Positions 8,328 to 17,640 are shown, numbered from the stretch's first letter. The stretch: DNA of 64,000 bases from Sinosporangium album (GCF_900100605.1 NZ_FNCN01000023.1:36402-100401); one strand, 5' to 3'. The notes: generated by a model not told the origin, from the letters alone. Made by a program: numbers and translations.

Positions 8328-8700
8328 TGGGCTCATTGGACCCGATGGGTTGATCGGACCAAGTAGGCCGAGTGGGCCAAGTGGACCGATCAGACCAAGT
8401 GGGCCGAGTGGGCTCAATGGACCAATCAGGTCGAGTGGATCGATTCAGCCCAATGGGCCGGTTGGGCGAAGTGGACCGAGTGGGTTGATTGGGCTGGTTG
8501 GGCCGAGTGGCTCGGTTGGACCAAGTGGATCAAACGGCATGGATGGCTCCGAAGGGTTTAGTGGTACAAATGGCCTCGTTGGGTTGAGTAAGCCCATTGG
8601 GCAGGTTCCAGGGATTCCCTCAAACGGCACCAATGGACTAAATGGACCAAATCCATCAAATGGGATGAATCACCCAAATCCATCCATTGGTGCTAATGCA
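8328..8700. repeat. Degenerate 9-bp-period repeat island (GGNCCNAGT-like)
   Basis: About 370 bp in which units such as GGACCAAGT, GGGCCGAGT and GGACCGATC recur every 9 bp, with degeneration toward the right end (AATGGACCA, AATCCATCA). The plus strand is an open frame reading Gly-Pro-Ser / Gly-Leu-Ile triplets (8215-8796), collagen-like in look. However, the third codon positions are not G/C-biased as in real genes here, the frame includes the hairpins upstream, and there is no credible start. It is treated as a non-coding minisatellite. A real collagen-like gene acquired from elsewhere is the alternative. Confidence 0.7.
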
Positions 8701-8728
8701 TGGCCTGTGAGAGCGCTCCCACGCGTGT

Positions 8729-9832
8729 TCAACGCGGCCCGGGCTCGAACCACCCCAGTTGTTCGGCCACCGTCACGGCCTCGCGCCTCCGGCTGACGCC
8801 GAGTTTGCGATAGATGCTTCGAAGCTGCGTCTTCAGCGTGTTGGGTGAGACGTACAGGTCCCGCGCGATCTCATCCACGGTGGACAGGCTCCGTAGGTGC
8901 GACAGCACCACGCGCTCGCGCGGGCTGAGCGCCCCTTCCCGGCCATCACGCGGCGGGGGGCAGCCGTCCCCCCAGTGCCGCCGCACGACATCCGACAGCA
9001 CGCGGAAATCGCGCGCCGCCCGGACCGGCCGAAACCTCACGGCCCCGGAGACACCTGCATCGCCACGCGAGCAGGCGGGCCTCACCGGCGGCTGCTGGCC
9101 TTGCCGGAGAAGCTGGTGGAAGTGGTAGGTCGCGGCGAGTTCGTAGGCCATGAGGCGTACGGCGACCGGCCAGCCCCGGCTGTGGGCCATGACGACGTCG
9201 AGGTCGCCGTCGTCGAGCGGCAGATCGGTGGCCTGGAGGAGCTGGGCGGCCTCGGTGCGGGTGAAGGCGAGTTCGGCGGCGAGGATCTCGGCCATGTCGC
9301 CCGGCGCGGCGAGCCGGGCGCGCGTCAGCACGATCACCCGGAGTCTGGGGGCGCGCCGCGCCAGGAGCGCGAGGTCCTCGCCGATCAGCGGGTGGCTGCG
9401 GATGTCGACGTCGTCGACGACGAGCAGCAGCCTGCCGGGTAAGCGGGCGAGCCACTCGATGAGTCGGCGGCGCCGTTCGAGCCCGCCGGCTCCCGCGGGT
9501 GCGGCGACGGTGTTCGCCATGCCGTACGGCACCGCCCCCGCCCGGGCGACGGCATCGGCCACGAGTTCCCAGAAGCGCGCTCGGGCGGCGTCGCCTTCAC
9601 TGTCGGCCTGGGACTTCATGGAGGTCCACACCGTCGGGAGGGAGGTGGTGGCGCGGTCGCGGAGCCAGGCCCGCACGAGGGTGGTCTTGCCCGATCCGGC
9701 GGGGCCGACGATGGCGGTGAGCGGGTGTTCGACGGCCGCGTCGAGGCGGCGGTAGAGGCGTTCTCGTCGCACGATCAGTCGTGGCATCTGGGGAATCAGG
9801 TCCGTGCTCGGCAGGCTCTCCATGGGCCGCAC
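8729..9832 (-). CDS. Compact LuxR-family regulator with ATPase domain
   Basis: 367 aa. Residues 1-230 are a STAND-type NTPase similar to MalT/LAL regulators: Walker A VGPAGSGKTTLVRAWL and Walker B LLLVVDDVD, followed by SRGWPVAVRLMAYEL as in the MalT family. The C-terminus is a LuxR helix-turn-helix (LSPRERVVLSHLRSLSTVDEIARDLYVSPNTLKTQL). LAL proteins are usually about 900 aa with a long TPR-like sensor between these parts. Here that section is almost absent, with about 60 low-similarity residues instead. It probably binds DNA in response to ATP state or a partner protein. Internal deletion of a larger gene is possible. Confidence 0.8.
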   Translation of the reverse strand: MRPMESLPSTDLIPQMPRLIVRRERLYRRLDAAVEHPLTAIVGPAGSGKTTLVRAWLRDRATTSLPTVWTSMKSQADSEGDAARARFWELVADAVARAGAVPYGMANTVAAPAGAGGLERRRRLIEWLARLPGRLLLVVDDVDIRSHPLIGEDLALLARRAPRLRVIVLTRARLAAPGDMAEILAAELAFTRTEAAQLLQATDLPLDDGDLDVVMAHSRGWPVAVRLMAYELAATYHFHQLLRQGQQPPVRPACSRGDAGVSGAVRFRPVRAARDFRVLSDVVRRHWGDGCPPPRDGREGALSPRERVVLSHLRSLSTVDEIARDLYVSPNTLKTQLRSIYRKLGVSRRREAVTVAEQLGWFEPGPR

Positions 9833-10223
9833 CCCTCCTGATCTGGTTCATCGCGCACAGCGTGATGGGTCGCAATCGGGACAGACGAATACATCTGCAC
9901 GCTTGCACTGAGTGATGGGATGGTAACGGAAAGCGCTGGCTCTTCACCGGCATATCCGCAAGCCGCCGAGCAATTTGCGGAGAAAACTCAGAGGGGACAC
10001 CGCCGAGGGGATCTACTCCTCCAATTCCCACCAAAACTTGAGTATGGAGCTGCGCAAAAATTGCGAGGCCACGCGCTCATAGCGCGTGACCTCGCCGTAC
10101 GGCTCTTAAGGGCGGCCGGCCGGGCCCTTGTCGAGCTTCACTTTAGTCATGAAAAGCCGGACCTCTGCCTACTTGACCGGCCCATTCACCTGCGGGGCCG
10201 ACCGGGCATTTCACACCCACACA
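9833..10223. other. Intergenic region between P450 and LuxR genes
   Basis: About 390 bp, less G/C-rich than its surroundings. It holds the LuxR promoter region and one terminator hairpin (10063-10095). A plus-strand frame from 9920 to 10234 has no gene-like features and runs through the hairpin. Confidence 0.4.
10063..10095. terminator. Hairpin after the P450 gene
   Basis: GCGAGGCCACGCGCT pairs with AGCGCGTGACCTCGC with one mismatch and a 3-nt loop. It lies about 130 bp beyond the P450 stop on the minus strand and likely ends that transcript. Confidence 0.6.
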
Positions 10224-11396
10224 TCACCACGTGACGGGAAGCGAGTGCACCCCGTAGATCGCCATGTCCGTGCGGAACGGCACCTCCTCCAGCGGTACGG
10301 CAAGAGCCAGGTCGGGGAAACGCCTGAACAGGCCCGTGTAAGCGATCTCCAGTTCCATGCGCGCGAGGTTCTGGCCGAGGCACTGGTGCGGCCCGAACCC
10401 GAACGCGACGTGCGGCACCTTGGGCCGGGTGATGTCGAGCGTGTCCGGGTCGTTGCAGAGGGCGGGGTCCCGGTTGGCCGCCGCGAGCGAGGTCGTGACG
10501 AACTCGTCGGGCGCGAACACCTGGCCGTTCAGCGTCAGCTCCTGCGAGGCCCTGCGGAGCGTGAACATGTCGACGATCGACAGGTAGCGCAGCAGCTCGT
10601 CCACCGCGCCCTTCGCCTCCGGCGCGCCATCCCTGATGAGCGCCGCCTGGTCGGGGTTCCTGAGCAGGAGAAGCGCGCCGATGCCGATCATGTTCGAGGT
10701 GGTCTCGTGGCCCGCGATCAGCAACAGCATCGCGATCTGGACGATCTCATCGTCCCGGAGGTCCTGGCCGTGGGTGCGGATGAGGTCGCCGATGAGCGCG
10801 TCCCCCGGCTCGACACGCTGCCGGGCGACGAACTCGGTCACGAACCCCTCCACTTCCTCCCCGGCCGCCTGCATCTCATCCAGGGTCGCGGTCAGGCTGA
10901 GCAGCACCTGACTCGTTTCCTGGAACCTGTCCCGCTCGGAGTACGGCACGCCGAGCAGCTCGCAGATCACCAGCGACGGCACCGGCAGCGCGAACCTGGA
11001 CACCAGATCGGCGGGGCGGGGCGACTTCTCCAGCTCGTCGAGCTGATCGGCGACGATCTGCTCGATGAGGGGCCGCAGCGCGTTCATTCGGGCGAGCGTG
11101 AACTTGCCCGTGAGCATGCGGCGGTAGTGCGTGTGCCGCGGCGGGTCCTGCAAGAGGAACATACCGTCCTGCCCCGGACGATCGCCGAAATCGTTCCTGT
11201 TGGCATCGCTGTCGACCTCGGAACTCCACCGCGTGTCAGCCAGAACCTGGCGGACCAGGTCATGCCGGGTGACCAGCCAGAGCGCTTGGCCGGTCTGCGG
11301 CACGGTCCGCTGGACGACAGGCTCCTCCACCCGCAGCCGTGCCGTCTCGTCGGGCGGGCTGAACGGGCAACTGCGCTCGGTGGGCAGTGGTTTCAT
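10224..11396 (-). CDS. Cytochrome P450 (CYP105-like)
   Basis: 390 aa, normal for soluble bacterial P450s. The I-helix oxygen-binding motif is AGHETT, the K-helix ExxR motif is ELLR (VDELLRYL), and the heme-binding loop is FGFGPHQCLG with the axial Cys. The N-terminus CPFSPPDETARLR and MFLLQDPPRHTHYRRML match actinomycete class I P450s that hydroxylate or epoxidise small molecules with ferredoxin partners. No ferredoxin gene is adjacent. AGGAGAG precedes the ATG. It lies 245 bp downstream of a SARP regulator in the same orientation and may be its target. Confidence 0.93.
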   Translation of the reverse strand: MKPLPTERSCPFSPPDETARLRVEEPVVQRTVPQTGQALWLVTRHDLVRQVLADTRWSSEVDSDANRNDFGDRPGQDGMFLLQDPPRHTHYRRMLTGKFTLARMNALRPLIEQIVADQLDELEKSPRPADLVSRFALPVPSLVICELLGVPYSERDRFQETSQVLLSLTATLDEMQAAGEEVEGFVTEFVARQRVEPGDALIGDLIRTHGQDLRDDEIVQIAMLLLIAGHETTSNMIGIGALLLLRNPDQAALIRDGAPEAKGAVDELLRYLSIVDMFTLRRASQELTLNGQVFAPDEFVTTSLAAANRDPALCNDPDTLDITRPKVPHVAFGFGPHQCLGQNLARMELEIAYTGLFRRFPDLALAVPLEEVPFRTDMAIYGVHSLPVTW

Positions 11397-11641
11397 GGCG
11401 TCTCTCCTTGCTCTTGGGAAAGATCACGTGGACTGGACCGAACTCTTGGACAGTGCGCGATCGTCGATACCCGCGAACACCGCGGCCATCGCGCAGCACG
11501 CGACCAGGGCACGAGCCGGCCGGCGGGCAGCCCGCCGACAAGGTTGCGCTTGCGTCATGGGGACCAGGGTGGGCGGCGCCGCTGACGGGACGCGCACGGC
11601 GCGCTGACCCCGCACTGACGGGCCCGGCCCCGCGCGGTGTT

Positions 11642-14600
11642 CTAGATCTTGAGGAGTACGGCGAACGCCTCCTCCTGGGTCATGGCCGCGCCAGCCGCGT
11701 AAGCCCGGTCGAACTCCGCGTCTCCCAGCACGGCCCGGGCCCGCGCGATCGCGCTGTCGGTGTCGGGGTCGCCGACGGTGGCCATCCCCCGCAGCACGGT
11801 GGCCGCCCCGAGCAGGGTCGCCGCCTGGCGGGCCTCCCCGGCCTGCAGGGAGGCCGACGCCATGGCCTCGGCGCCGTGCGCCAGCCCCGGCTGGTCGAAC
11901 GTGCTGGACGCGCGGGCGAACGCCTGCCGGTAGAAGTCGATCGCCTCCTCCAGGCGGTTCTCCGCCGCGGCCACCCGGCCGAGCCCGACGAAGATCCTCG
12001 TGTGGATCTCCTCGGCGCCGATCACAGAGTCTGCGGTCTCGGCGCTGGCCCGCTCGTAGAGGCGGCCCGCGTCCGTGAGTTCGCCGCCGACGCGGTAGGT
12101 CTCGGCGAGGACGCACAGGGCCAGGGCGTGGGCCTCGGGCGCCTGGATGCGCGCGCAGATGTCCACCGCGTGTCGGAGGTCGGCGCGCGAGCCCGCCACA
12201 TCGCCCAGGCGCAGCCGTTCCTCGGCCTGCTTGATCAGGAGAAACGCGGTGTCCTCCGGGGAGTCCAGGGGCCTCACCAGCTCCAGGGCCTCGGTGATGG
12301 CCGCTATGGCCGAGGCGTGGTCGCCGCGCCAGCCGGACATGCCGGCCAGCTTCAGCATCGCCTGGACCATGCCCCACCGGTCGCCGTGGCGGCGGAACCC
12401 GTCGAGGGCGAGTCCGAACTCCGTCTCGGCCTCGGTGGCCTGCCCCTCCCCGATCCGCACATAACCGAGGAGCAGGTGGCCGCAGGAGCGCACCCACGGA
12501 TCAGAGCTGGTGGTGGCGCGGAGCACGGCGGGGGTGACGGTCTCGTAGTCGCCTTCGGCGATCGCCTGAACGGGCCTGATCATGGCGAGCAGCGGGTGGT
12601 GCTCGGTCAGTCCGAGCGAGCCGACGAGGTCGTCGGCGTCGGCGAGCAGCGTCAGCAGCTCGTCGCTGGGCGGGGCGACCATCGCGAGTTTGAGCACGCA
12701 CATGCCGTACGCGGCCTCCAGGCCGGCGGGCGGCCTGCGGCCGGCCATGAGGGCGAGCACGCGCGGGGTGGTCTCCCTGCCCTGCTGGCGCAGGCCGCGC
12801 AGCCACCAATACCAGGCGAGCCCGGCGACCAGCCGCAGCGCGGTCTCCACGTCTCCGCTCTCGATCGCCCAGCGGAGCGCGGCGTGGATGTCCTCGTGCG
12901 CCTCGATAAGCCGCTGGATCCACGTCACCTGGTCGAGCCCGCGCAGGTGGGGTTCGGCCTTCTCGACGAGGTCGAGGAAGCACTGGGCGTGGGCGTGGCG
13001 GAACTCGGCCTCCTCGCCGGCCTCGACCGGCCGCCCCGCGCAGAAGACGCGGATCGTCTCCAGCATGCGGTAGCGCCCGTCCACCTCGCCGACCAGGGAT
13101 TTGTCCACCAGTGCCGCGAGGGTGTCGACGATGTCGCCGCCGCACACCCGTTCGGCCTGCTCCAGGGTCGCCCCGCTCGCGAACACCGACAGCCGGCGGG
13201 CCAGCGACCGCTCCCGCTCGTCCAGCAGGTCCCAGCTCCACGCCACCACGGCGTGGAGGGTGCGGTGCCGGGGCAGTGCCGTACGGCTCCCGCCGGTCAG
13301 CAGCCGGAATCTGTCGTTCAGCTTGTCGGCGACGGTGGCGACCGGCATCGAGCGGGTGCGCGCCGCGGCCAGCTCAATGGCGAGCGGCAGCCCGTCGAGA
13401 GTGCGGCAGATGCTCACCACATGGTGGAGGTTGCCCAGATCGAGGGTGAAACCGGGGCGTACGGCGGCGGCACGGTCGGCGAACAGCCTCACCGCGTCGT
13501 AGTCCGTCGCCTGGTCGAGCGGAACGCCCTCGGGCGGCATCGCCAGGGGGTGGACGGGGAGCAGCACTTCGCCGGTGATGCCGAGCTGTTCCCGGCTGGT
13601 CGCGAGGATTGTGACGGACGGGCAGGCCGCGAGCACCGCGTCGGCGAGGTGAGCTGCCTCGTGGACCACGTGTTCGCAGTTGTCCAGGATGAGCACGGCC
13701 GACCGATGGCGGAGCATGTCCAACACCCTGTCCACGGAGTCCCGCCCGAGGGGCAGCGTGGCCCGGTCGTCGCCGATCGCCGCGAGCACGGCCTGTGGTA
13801 CGTCGACGCCGCTGCTCAGCGGGGCGAACTCCACGAAGCACACCTGGGGTCCGTCCAGGACGGTGGCCACCTCGGTCGCCAGCCGCGTCTTGCCCGCGCC
13901 GCCGGGGCCGATCATCGTGACGAGCCGCCGCTCCTTCAGCAGCCACCGGGCGCGTGCGATCTCGTCGTGTCTGCCGATGAAGCTGGTGAGTTGGGCGCGC
14001 ACGCCGCTCGCGGCGGCCGGAGCGGCGCGCTGGGGGCCCTGGCCCCGTAGCAGCGCCATGTGGACGGCGGCCAGGTCGGGGGACGGCGAGGCGCCGAGTT
14101 TCTCGGCGAGCACGGTGCGTGCGTCCTCGTAGGCCGCGAGCGCCTCGGCGACCCGGCCGGTCAGGGCCAGGGCCCGCATGAGCTGCCCCCAGAGGCGCTC
14201 GCGCAGGGGGTGCTCGGCGAGGACCGCCCGGATCTCGTCCACGAGCGCGCTCCCCTGCCCGGCCATCCGGCCGGACCCCGCGGCCCCGGTGGGGGCGCCG
14301 CCGAGCTCGGCGGCGCGCAGTTCCGCCTCGACGCGGTCCTCCCGGGCCGCGAGCGCCAGCTCCGACAGCCGGCGTGCGTGCGGCTCGGCGAACGGCACCT
14401 CCAGCACGTCGGCCAGCGCCGGGCCACGCCACAGCTCCAGTGCCTCGCCCAACGCCGTGGCCGCCCGGCGGGGATCGCCGTCGGCCAGCGCCCGGCGCCC
14501 CTCCCCGACCAGGCGCGCGAACCTGTGGACGTCGACGTCGTCGAGCCCCGCCTCCAGTCGGTATCCCGCCGGAGTTCGCTCGATCGCGCAGTCCCCGCCG

Positions 14601-14839
14601 AGCAGAGCGCGCAGCCGCGACACCTGGGACTGGAGCGCGTTGGCGGCCCTGACCGGCGGGGCTTCGCCGTACAGCCCGTCGATCAGCCGGTCGACGGGGA
14701 CCACGCGGCCCGCGTCGAGCAGCAGCATGACGAGGAGCCCACGCAGCCGTGTCCCGGCCACCTGTACCGGCCGGCCTTCCGCCCGCCGCACTTCAGTCGA
14801 GCCCAGAATGCCGAACCGCATAACTTCAATTGTGGTCAT
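11642..14839 (-). CDS. AfsR/SARP-family transcriptional regulator (BTAD, NB-ARC, TPR)
   Basis: 1065 aa. The N-terminus is an OmpR-like winged helix (FGILGSTEVRRAEGRPVQVA ... LRGLLVMLLL), then a bacterial transcriptional activation domain (about 100-250, DVDVHRFARLVGEGRRAL). Next is an NB-ARC ATPase (about 290-560) with Walker A GPGGAGKTRLATEV and Walker B VLILDNCEHV, and a C-terminal TPR-like half (to 1065). SARPs switch on secondary-metabolite genes. The ATG at 14839 (GGAGG upstream) overlaps the previous gene by 14 bp; MRFGILG at 14821 is an alternative start without overlap. The overlap with the lipoprotein gene suggests translational coupling. Confidence 0.92.
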   Translation of the reverse strand: MTTIEVMRFGILGSTEVRRAEGRPVQVAGTRLRGLLVMLLLDAGRVVPVDRLIDGLYGEAPPVRAANALQSQVSRLRALLGGDCAIERTPAGYRLEAGLDDVDVHRFARLVGEGRRALADGDPRRAATALGEALELWRGPALADVLEVPFAEPHARRLSELALAAREDRVEAELRAAELGGAPTGAAGSGRMAGQGSALVDEIRAVLAEHPLRERLWGQLMRALALTGRVAEALAAYEDARTVLAEKLGASPSPDLAAVHMALLRGQGPQRAAPAAASGVRAQLTSFIGRHDEIARARWLLKERRLVTMIGPGGAGKTRLATEVATVLDGPQVCFVEFAPLSSGVDVPQAVLAAIGDDRATLPLGRDSVDRVLDMLRHRSAVLILDNCEHVVHEAAHLADAVLAACPSVTILATSREQLGITGEVLLPVHPLAMPPEGVPLDQATDYDAVRLFADRAAAVRPGFTLDLGNLHHVVSICRTLDGLPLAIELAAARTRSMPVATVADKLNDRFRLLTGGSRTALPRHRTLHAVVAWSWDLLDERERSLARRLSVFASGATLEQAERVCGGDIVDTLAALVDKSLVGEVDGRYRMLETIRVFCAGRPVEAGEEAEFRHAHAQCFLDLVEKAEPHLRGLDQVTWIQRLIEAHEDIHAALRWAIESGDVETALRLVAGLAWYWWLRGLRQQGRETTPRVLALMAGRRPPAGLEAAYGMCVLKLAMVAPPSDELLTLLADADDLVGSLGLTEHHPLLAMIRPVQAIAEGDYETVTPAVLRATTSSDPWVRSCGHLLLGYVRIGEGQATEAETEFGLALDGFRRHGDRWGMVQAMLKLAGMSGWRGDHASAIAAITEALELVRPLDSPEDTAFLLIKQAEERLRLGDVAGSRADLRHAVDICARIQAPEAHALALCVLAETYRVGGELTDAGRLYERASAETADSVIGAEEIHTRIFVGLGRVAAAENRLEEAIDFYRQAFARASSTFDQPGLAHGAEAMASASLQAGEARQAATLLGAATVLRGMATVGDPDTDSAIARARAVLGDAEFDRAYAAGAAMTQEEAFAVLLKI

Positions 14840-15674
14840 CCGCCTCCAGATCGTGCAGTCGCGTCAGTGTGGTGTCCGGCCGCGGTCGCCGGCGGTCGAG
14901 GACGAAGGCCCAGGAGGCCGACACCTCCGGGGAGAGGTTCTCGTCGCGTTCACGCATCAACGCGGGCACGTACCATCCCGCGTTGACCAGCGCCACCCGC
15001 GCCGAGGACGGCATACGCGCGTGTACGGTCACCCGGTCGGCGGCCGTGTAGACGCACGGGAACTCCTCGGCCGTGTGCCCTATCTCGCAGCTCGCCCCCG
15101 CCAGACGCCCCACGGGGACGCCCGAGCGGCCGAGCGAGCGGAAGAACAGCACGTCCACGCGGGTCGGGTGACGAGGGGTGGCCACCTCCACCACCAGAGG
15201 TGCGCCCTTGGGGACCCGGATGGCGGTCCTGCCCGTGATGCCCCGCGGCGCCTCTCGCTCCGCGGTCCGGCCGCCTCGCAGCCACAGGCTGTAGACCTCC
15301 TCACCGGCCACCATCGGACGCCGGAAGGTGGTGTGGGAGGCGCGTGCCGCGTGCTCTGTCGCCCAGAAGGCGCGCGGCACGCGCGCGGGAGGGGCGACCA
15401 CGAGCATTCTGCCGTCGGGAAGCACGGCGGGCGGTCTCCGCGGCCCGGCCCCCGGTCGCGCGGGAGCGAGTGCGCGCGGGGAGGCGGGCGGCGGCGCGAC
15501 GGCGCCAACCGGCTCCACCACCACCGCCGCCCTATCGCCCCCCGAGGCGGTGACCGCCGCGGGCGGCGCCCCCGCGCACGCCCCGAGCAGCCCGACGGCG
15601 AGTACGGCACAGCCCCGTTTATGTGCTTGTGCGCCCGCGGCGAGAAAAGGCCGGCGGTTCAGTTGACGACGCAT
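14826..15674 (-). CDS. Putative lipoprotein of unknown function
   Basis: 282 aa. A basic start (MRRQLNRRPF), a hydrophobic segment and the lipobox LLGAC (Cys about 33) indicate an exported lipoprotein. A Pro/Ala/Val-rich spacer (about 35-105) follows, then a folded-looking region with two Cys (SCEIGH, FPCVYT) that could form a disulfide. No family was recognised. It overlaps the upstream secreted-protein gene by 16 bp and the downstream SARP gene by 14 bp, so the three are almost certainly one operon. Confidence 0.7.
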   Translation of the reverse strand: MRRQLNRRPFLAAGAQAHKRGCAVLAVGLLGACAGAPPAAVTASGGDRAAVVVEPVGAVAPPPASPRALAPARPGAGPRRPPAVLPDGRMLVVAPPARVPRAFWATEHAARASHTTFRRPMVAGEEVYSLWLRGGRTAEREAPRGITGRTAIRVPKGAPLVVEVATPRHPTRVDVLFFRSLGRSGVPVGRLAGASCEIGHTAEEFPCVYTAADRVTVHARMPSSARVALVNAGWYVPALMRERDENLSPEVSASWAFVLDRRRPRPDTTLTRLHDLEADDHN

Positions 15675-16282
15675 TCAAGCGACCTCGCCGGGGTCTTCAG
15701 ACGCGCGACATACGTGCTGCCGCCTTCCGTGCTTTCGTGATAGCTACGGCCCCGCCAGCGCTTTTTCTCGTCCCAGCATCGGCTGGAATGTGCGGTCACG
15801 CGGATGTTCGCGGTTTTTTCCACTTTGTTTCCGGAGCCGCGGACCCGCCAGCCGTTCACTTCCTCGCTCTCGACCACCACCGCGACCCTGAGCCGTACGC
15901 GGTAGTCGCAGTCCGATCCGGCGGTGACCCGCACACGGGTGGGGCGGGTGACGAGCGTCGGCGACTCGATCCACGCCTGGCAGTCGGCCGGGCTGTCCGT
16001 CTTGATCGCCGAGGCGTTGTTTCCTGCGCTGACCTGGGATGACAGTGTTCTCGGCCCGGTGCCCGACTCTCCTTCCGCGCCGATCAGGGTGAGAACGTCG
16101 TCCTCCGGGCCGCCCTTGACCCCCGCCTGCGGCGCGGCGCCGGCCGGCGCCGGCTCAGGGCTGTGCGCGACGGCCGGCACCGCGGTTCCCGCAAGGCCCG
16201 CGAGCAGCAGCGGCGTGGCCGCGAGCATGGACATCGTCCTCCATGTCATTACTCGCCCAGCGCGTCCTGTCATATCGGTCAT
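15659..16282 (-). CDS. Secreted protein of unknown function
   Basis: 207 aa from the ATG at 16282, chosen because GGGAGAAA lies 5 bp upstream; an earlier ATG at 16336 would add a charged, non-signal leader. Residues 1-45 form a signal peptide (MSMLAATPLLLAGLAGTAVP). The mature part has four Cys (DCQAW, DCDYR, RCWDEKK, LECVV) spaced as for two disulfides, and beta-strand-rich segments (RVRLRVAVVVESEEVNGWRV). Family unknown. It is the first gene of the three-gene operon ending in the SARP regulator. Confidence 0.7.
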   Translation of the reverse strand: MTDMTGRAGRVMTWRTMSMLAATPLLLAGLAGTAVPAVAHSPEPAPAGAAPQAGVKGGPEDDVLTLIGAEGESGTGPRTLSSQVSAGNNASAIKTDSPADCQAWIESPTLVTRPTRVRVTAGSDCDYRVRLRVAVVVESEEVNGWRVRGSGNKVEKTANIRVTAHSSRCWDEKKRWRGRSYHESTEGGSTYVARLKTPARSLECVVN

Positions 16283-16557
16283 TGTTTTCTCCCGGAATTC
16301 ACGCCGTTTCCATCGAATGCGCTCATGCGAGCGCACGGCTCCGATCCGGATGCATTTCTAATCCCTGCTCGCCACATCGAGAGCGACAAACGCGCGCGGC
16401 GACCCATTCGAATATCAGCCTTGGCCCACCGATGAACACCCGTTGGCCGAAGCCTCCGCGGCCCGTGCCCCTGAACACGAAGAAAGGCGGCGGTCCCCAA
16501 GGGAACCGCCGCCGTTCACACCCGCTCAGCCGAACTCAGCAGCCCGGCGCGGGCCCG

Positions 16558-17640
16558 TCAGCCTTCGTCGTCGTCGCCTTCGAAGAAGTCACCGACCTCG
16601 TCGATCATCTCGGCCGCCACGAACCCGCCGACCACGCCAGCGGCGCCGGCCGCGGCCACGGCACCCATGCCCACGCCGCCGCCACGCCGGTGGTGGTCGT
16701 CGTCGTGGTGACCGTGCGAGCCGTGGCCGTAGCCGTGACCGCCGTATCCCGGAGCGCCGTGGCCCGGAGCGCCGTAACCCGGAGCGCCGTGGCCCGGAGC
16801 GCCGTAGCCGGGAGCGCCGTGGCCCGGAGCGCCGTAACCGGGAGCACCGTAGCCGTGGCCGCCGTGGCCGCGCTCGGCGACAGCGTCGAGCCAGCGGCCG
16901 ATCTCCGTCGCCCAGTCCATGTGCACGGCCTGCTCGTGGCTCACCTGGAAACGCCCGAAGCTGTCGCCGCCGGAGCTGAACATGCCGGCGCGCTTGTCGG
17001 CCTCCAGGATGATGTCCAGGCCGGCGGGGTTGGCGACGAAGGTGAGCTCGACCTCGTTGATCCGCCCGGCGTACTGCGGCGGCGGGTAGAACTCGATCTC
17101 CTGGAAGAACGGGAGCTGCTGGTTGACCCCGTGCAGGTGGCCGACCTCCAGGTCGGCCTTCCTGAACTGGAACCCGAGCGTGCCGAACGCCTCAAGGACG
17201 CGCTCCTGCGAGGGGAGCGGCCGGATGGAGACGGGGTCGAGGTCGCCCTTGTCGACCGCCTTGGCGACGGCCAACTCGGTGCGGACACCCAGGGACATGC
17301 CGTTGAGGTGCTGCCCGTAGAACTCGGTGACGGGCGTCTCCCACGGGATGGGGAGCTGGAACGGGACGACCTTGAGCTCGCCGGCGGCAAGTCGGAACGG
17401 TCCAGACACCTGAGTGCGGAAGAACTCCGTCGTGCCGGTGTGCTCACCCTCCGAGTGCTCGACCTCGACCCGGGTCACCAGGCCGAGGGCGATGAACTGG
17501 ATCTCGACCTGGTGGTCGCCCCCCTGGACTCGCACTTCACCGGCGAGGGGCTGTCCCGGCTGGACCGAGGGCACGGCGAGAACGGTGTCGACCGAGGGCC
17601 CACCGATGCCCAGGGCTCCCAGCATCCGTTTGAAGATCAC
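16558..17640 (-). CDS. Spo0M-like sporulation-control/arrestin-fold protein with Gly-rich tail
   Basis: 360 aa from a GTG at 17640 preceded by AGAGG. Residues 1-240 match the SpoOM family: MLGALGIGGPSVDTVL, then LAGEVRVQGGDHQVEIQFIA and FYGQHLNGMSLGVRTELAVA. Spo0M proteins have an arrestin-like fold and affect sporulation and cell organisation. The C-terminus has tandem GYGAPGHGAP units (about 281-315), a His/Gly/Asp-rich stretch (HGHHDDDHHRRG) and a hydrophobic AAAGAAGVVGGFVAAEMI near the end. A longer frame upstream to 17820 lacks coding character. The gene is divergent from the OleA-like operon. Confidence 0.85.
   Translation of the reverse strand: MIFKRMLGALGIGGPSVDTVLAVPSVQPGQPLAGEVRVQGGDHQVEIQFIALGLVTRVEVEHSEGEHTGTTEFFRTQVSGPFRLAAGELKVVPFQLPIPWETPVTEFYGQHLNGMSLGVRTELAVAKAVDKGDLDPVSIRPLPSQERVLEAFGTLGFQFRKADLEVGHLHGVNQQLPFFQEIEFYPPPQYAGRINEVELTFVANPAGLDIILEADKRAGMFSSGGDSFGRFQVSHEQAVHMDWATEIGRWLDAVAERGHGGHGYGAPGYGAPGHGAPGYGAPGHGAPGYGAPGHGAPGYGGHGYGHGSHGHHDDDHHRRGGGVGMGAVAAAGAAGVVGGFVAAEMIDEVGDFFEGDDDEG

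Noticed and set aside
8215..8796. Plus-strand collagen-like frame (Gly-X-Y)
   Set aside because: Third codon positions do not follow the genome's G/C bias, the start lies within a hairpin, and the pattern is explained by a 9-bp DNA repeat; kept as a repeat feature.
9920..10234. Plus-strand 104-aa frame
   Set aside because: Runs through the P450 terminator hairpin and shows no recognisable features.
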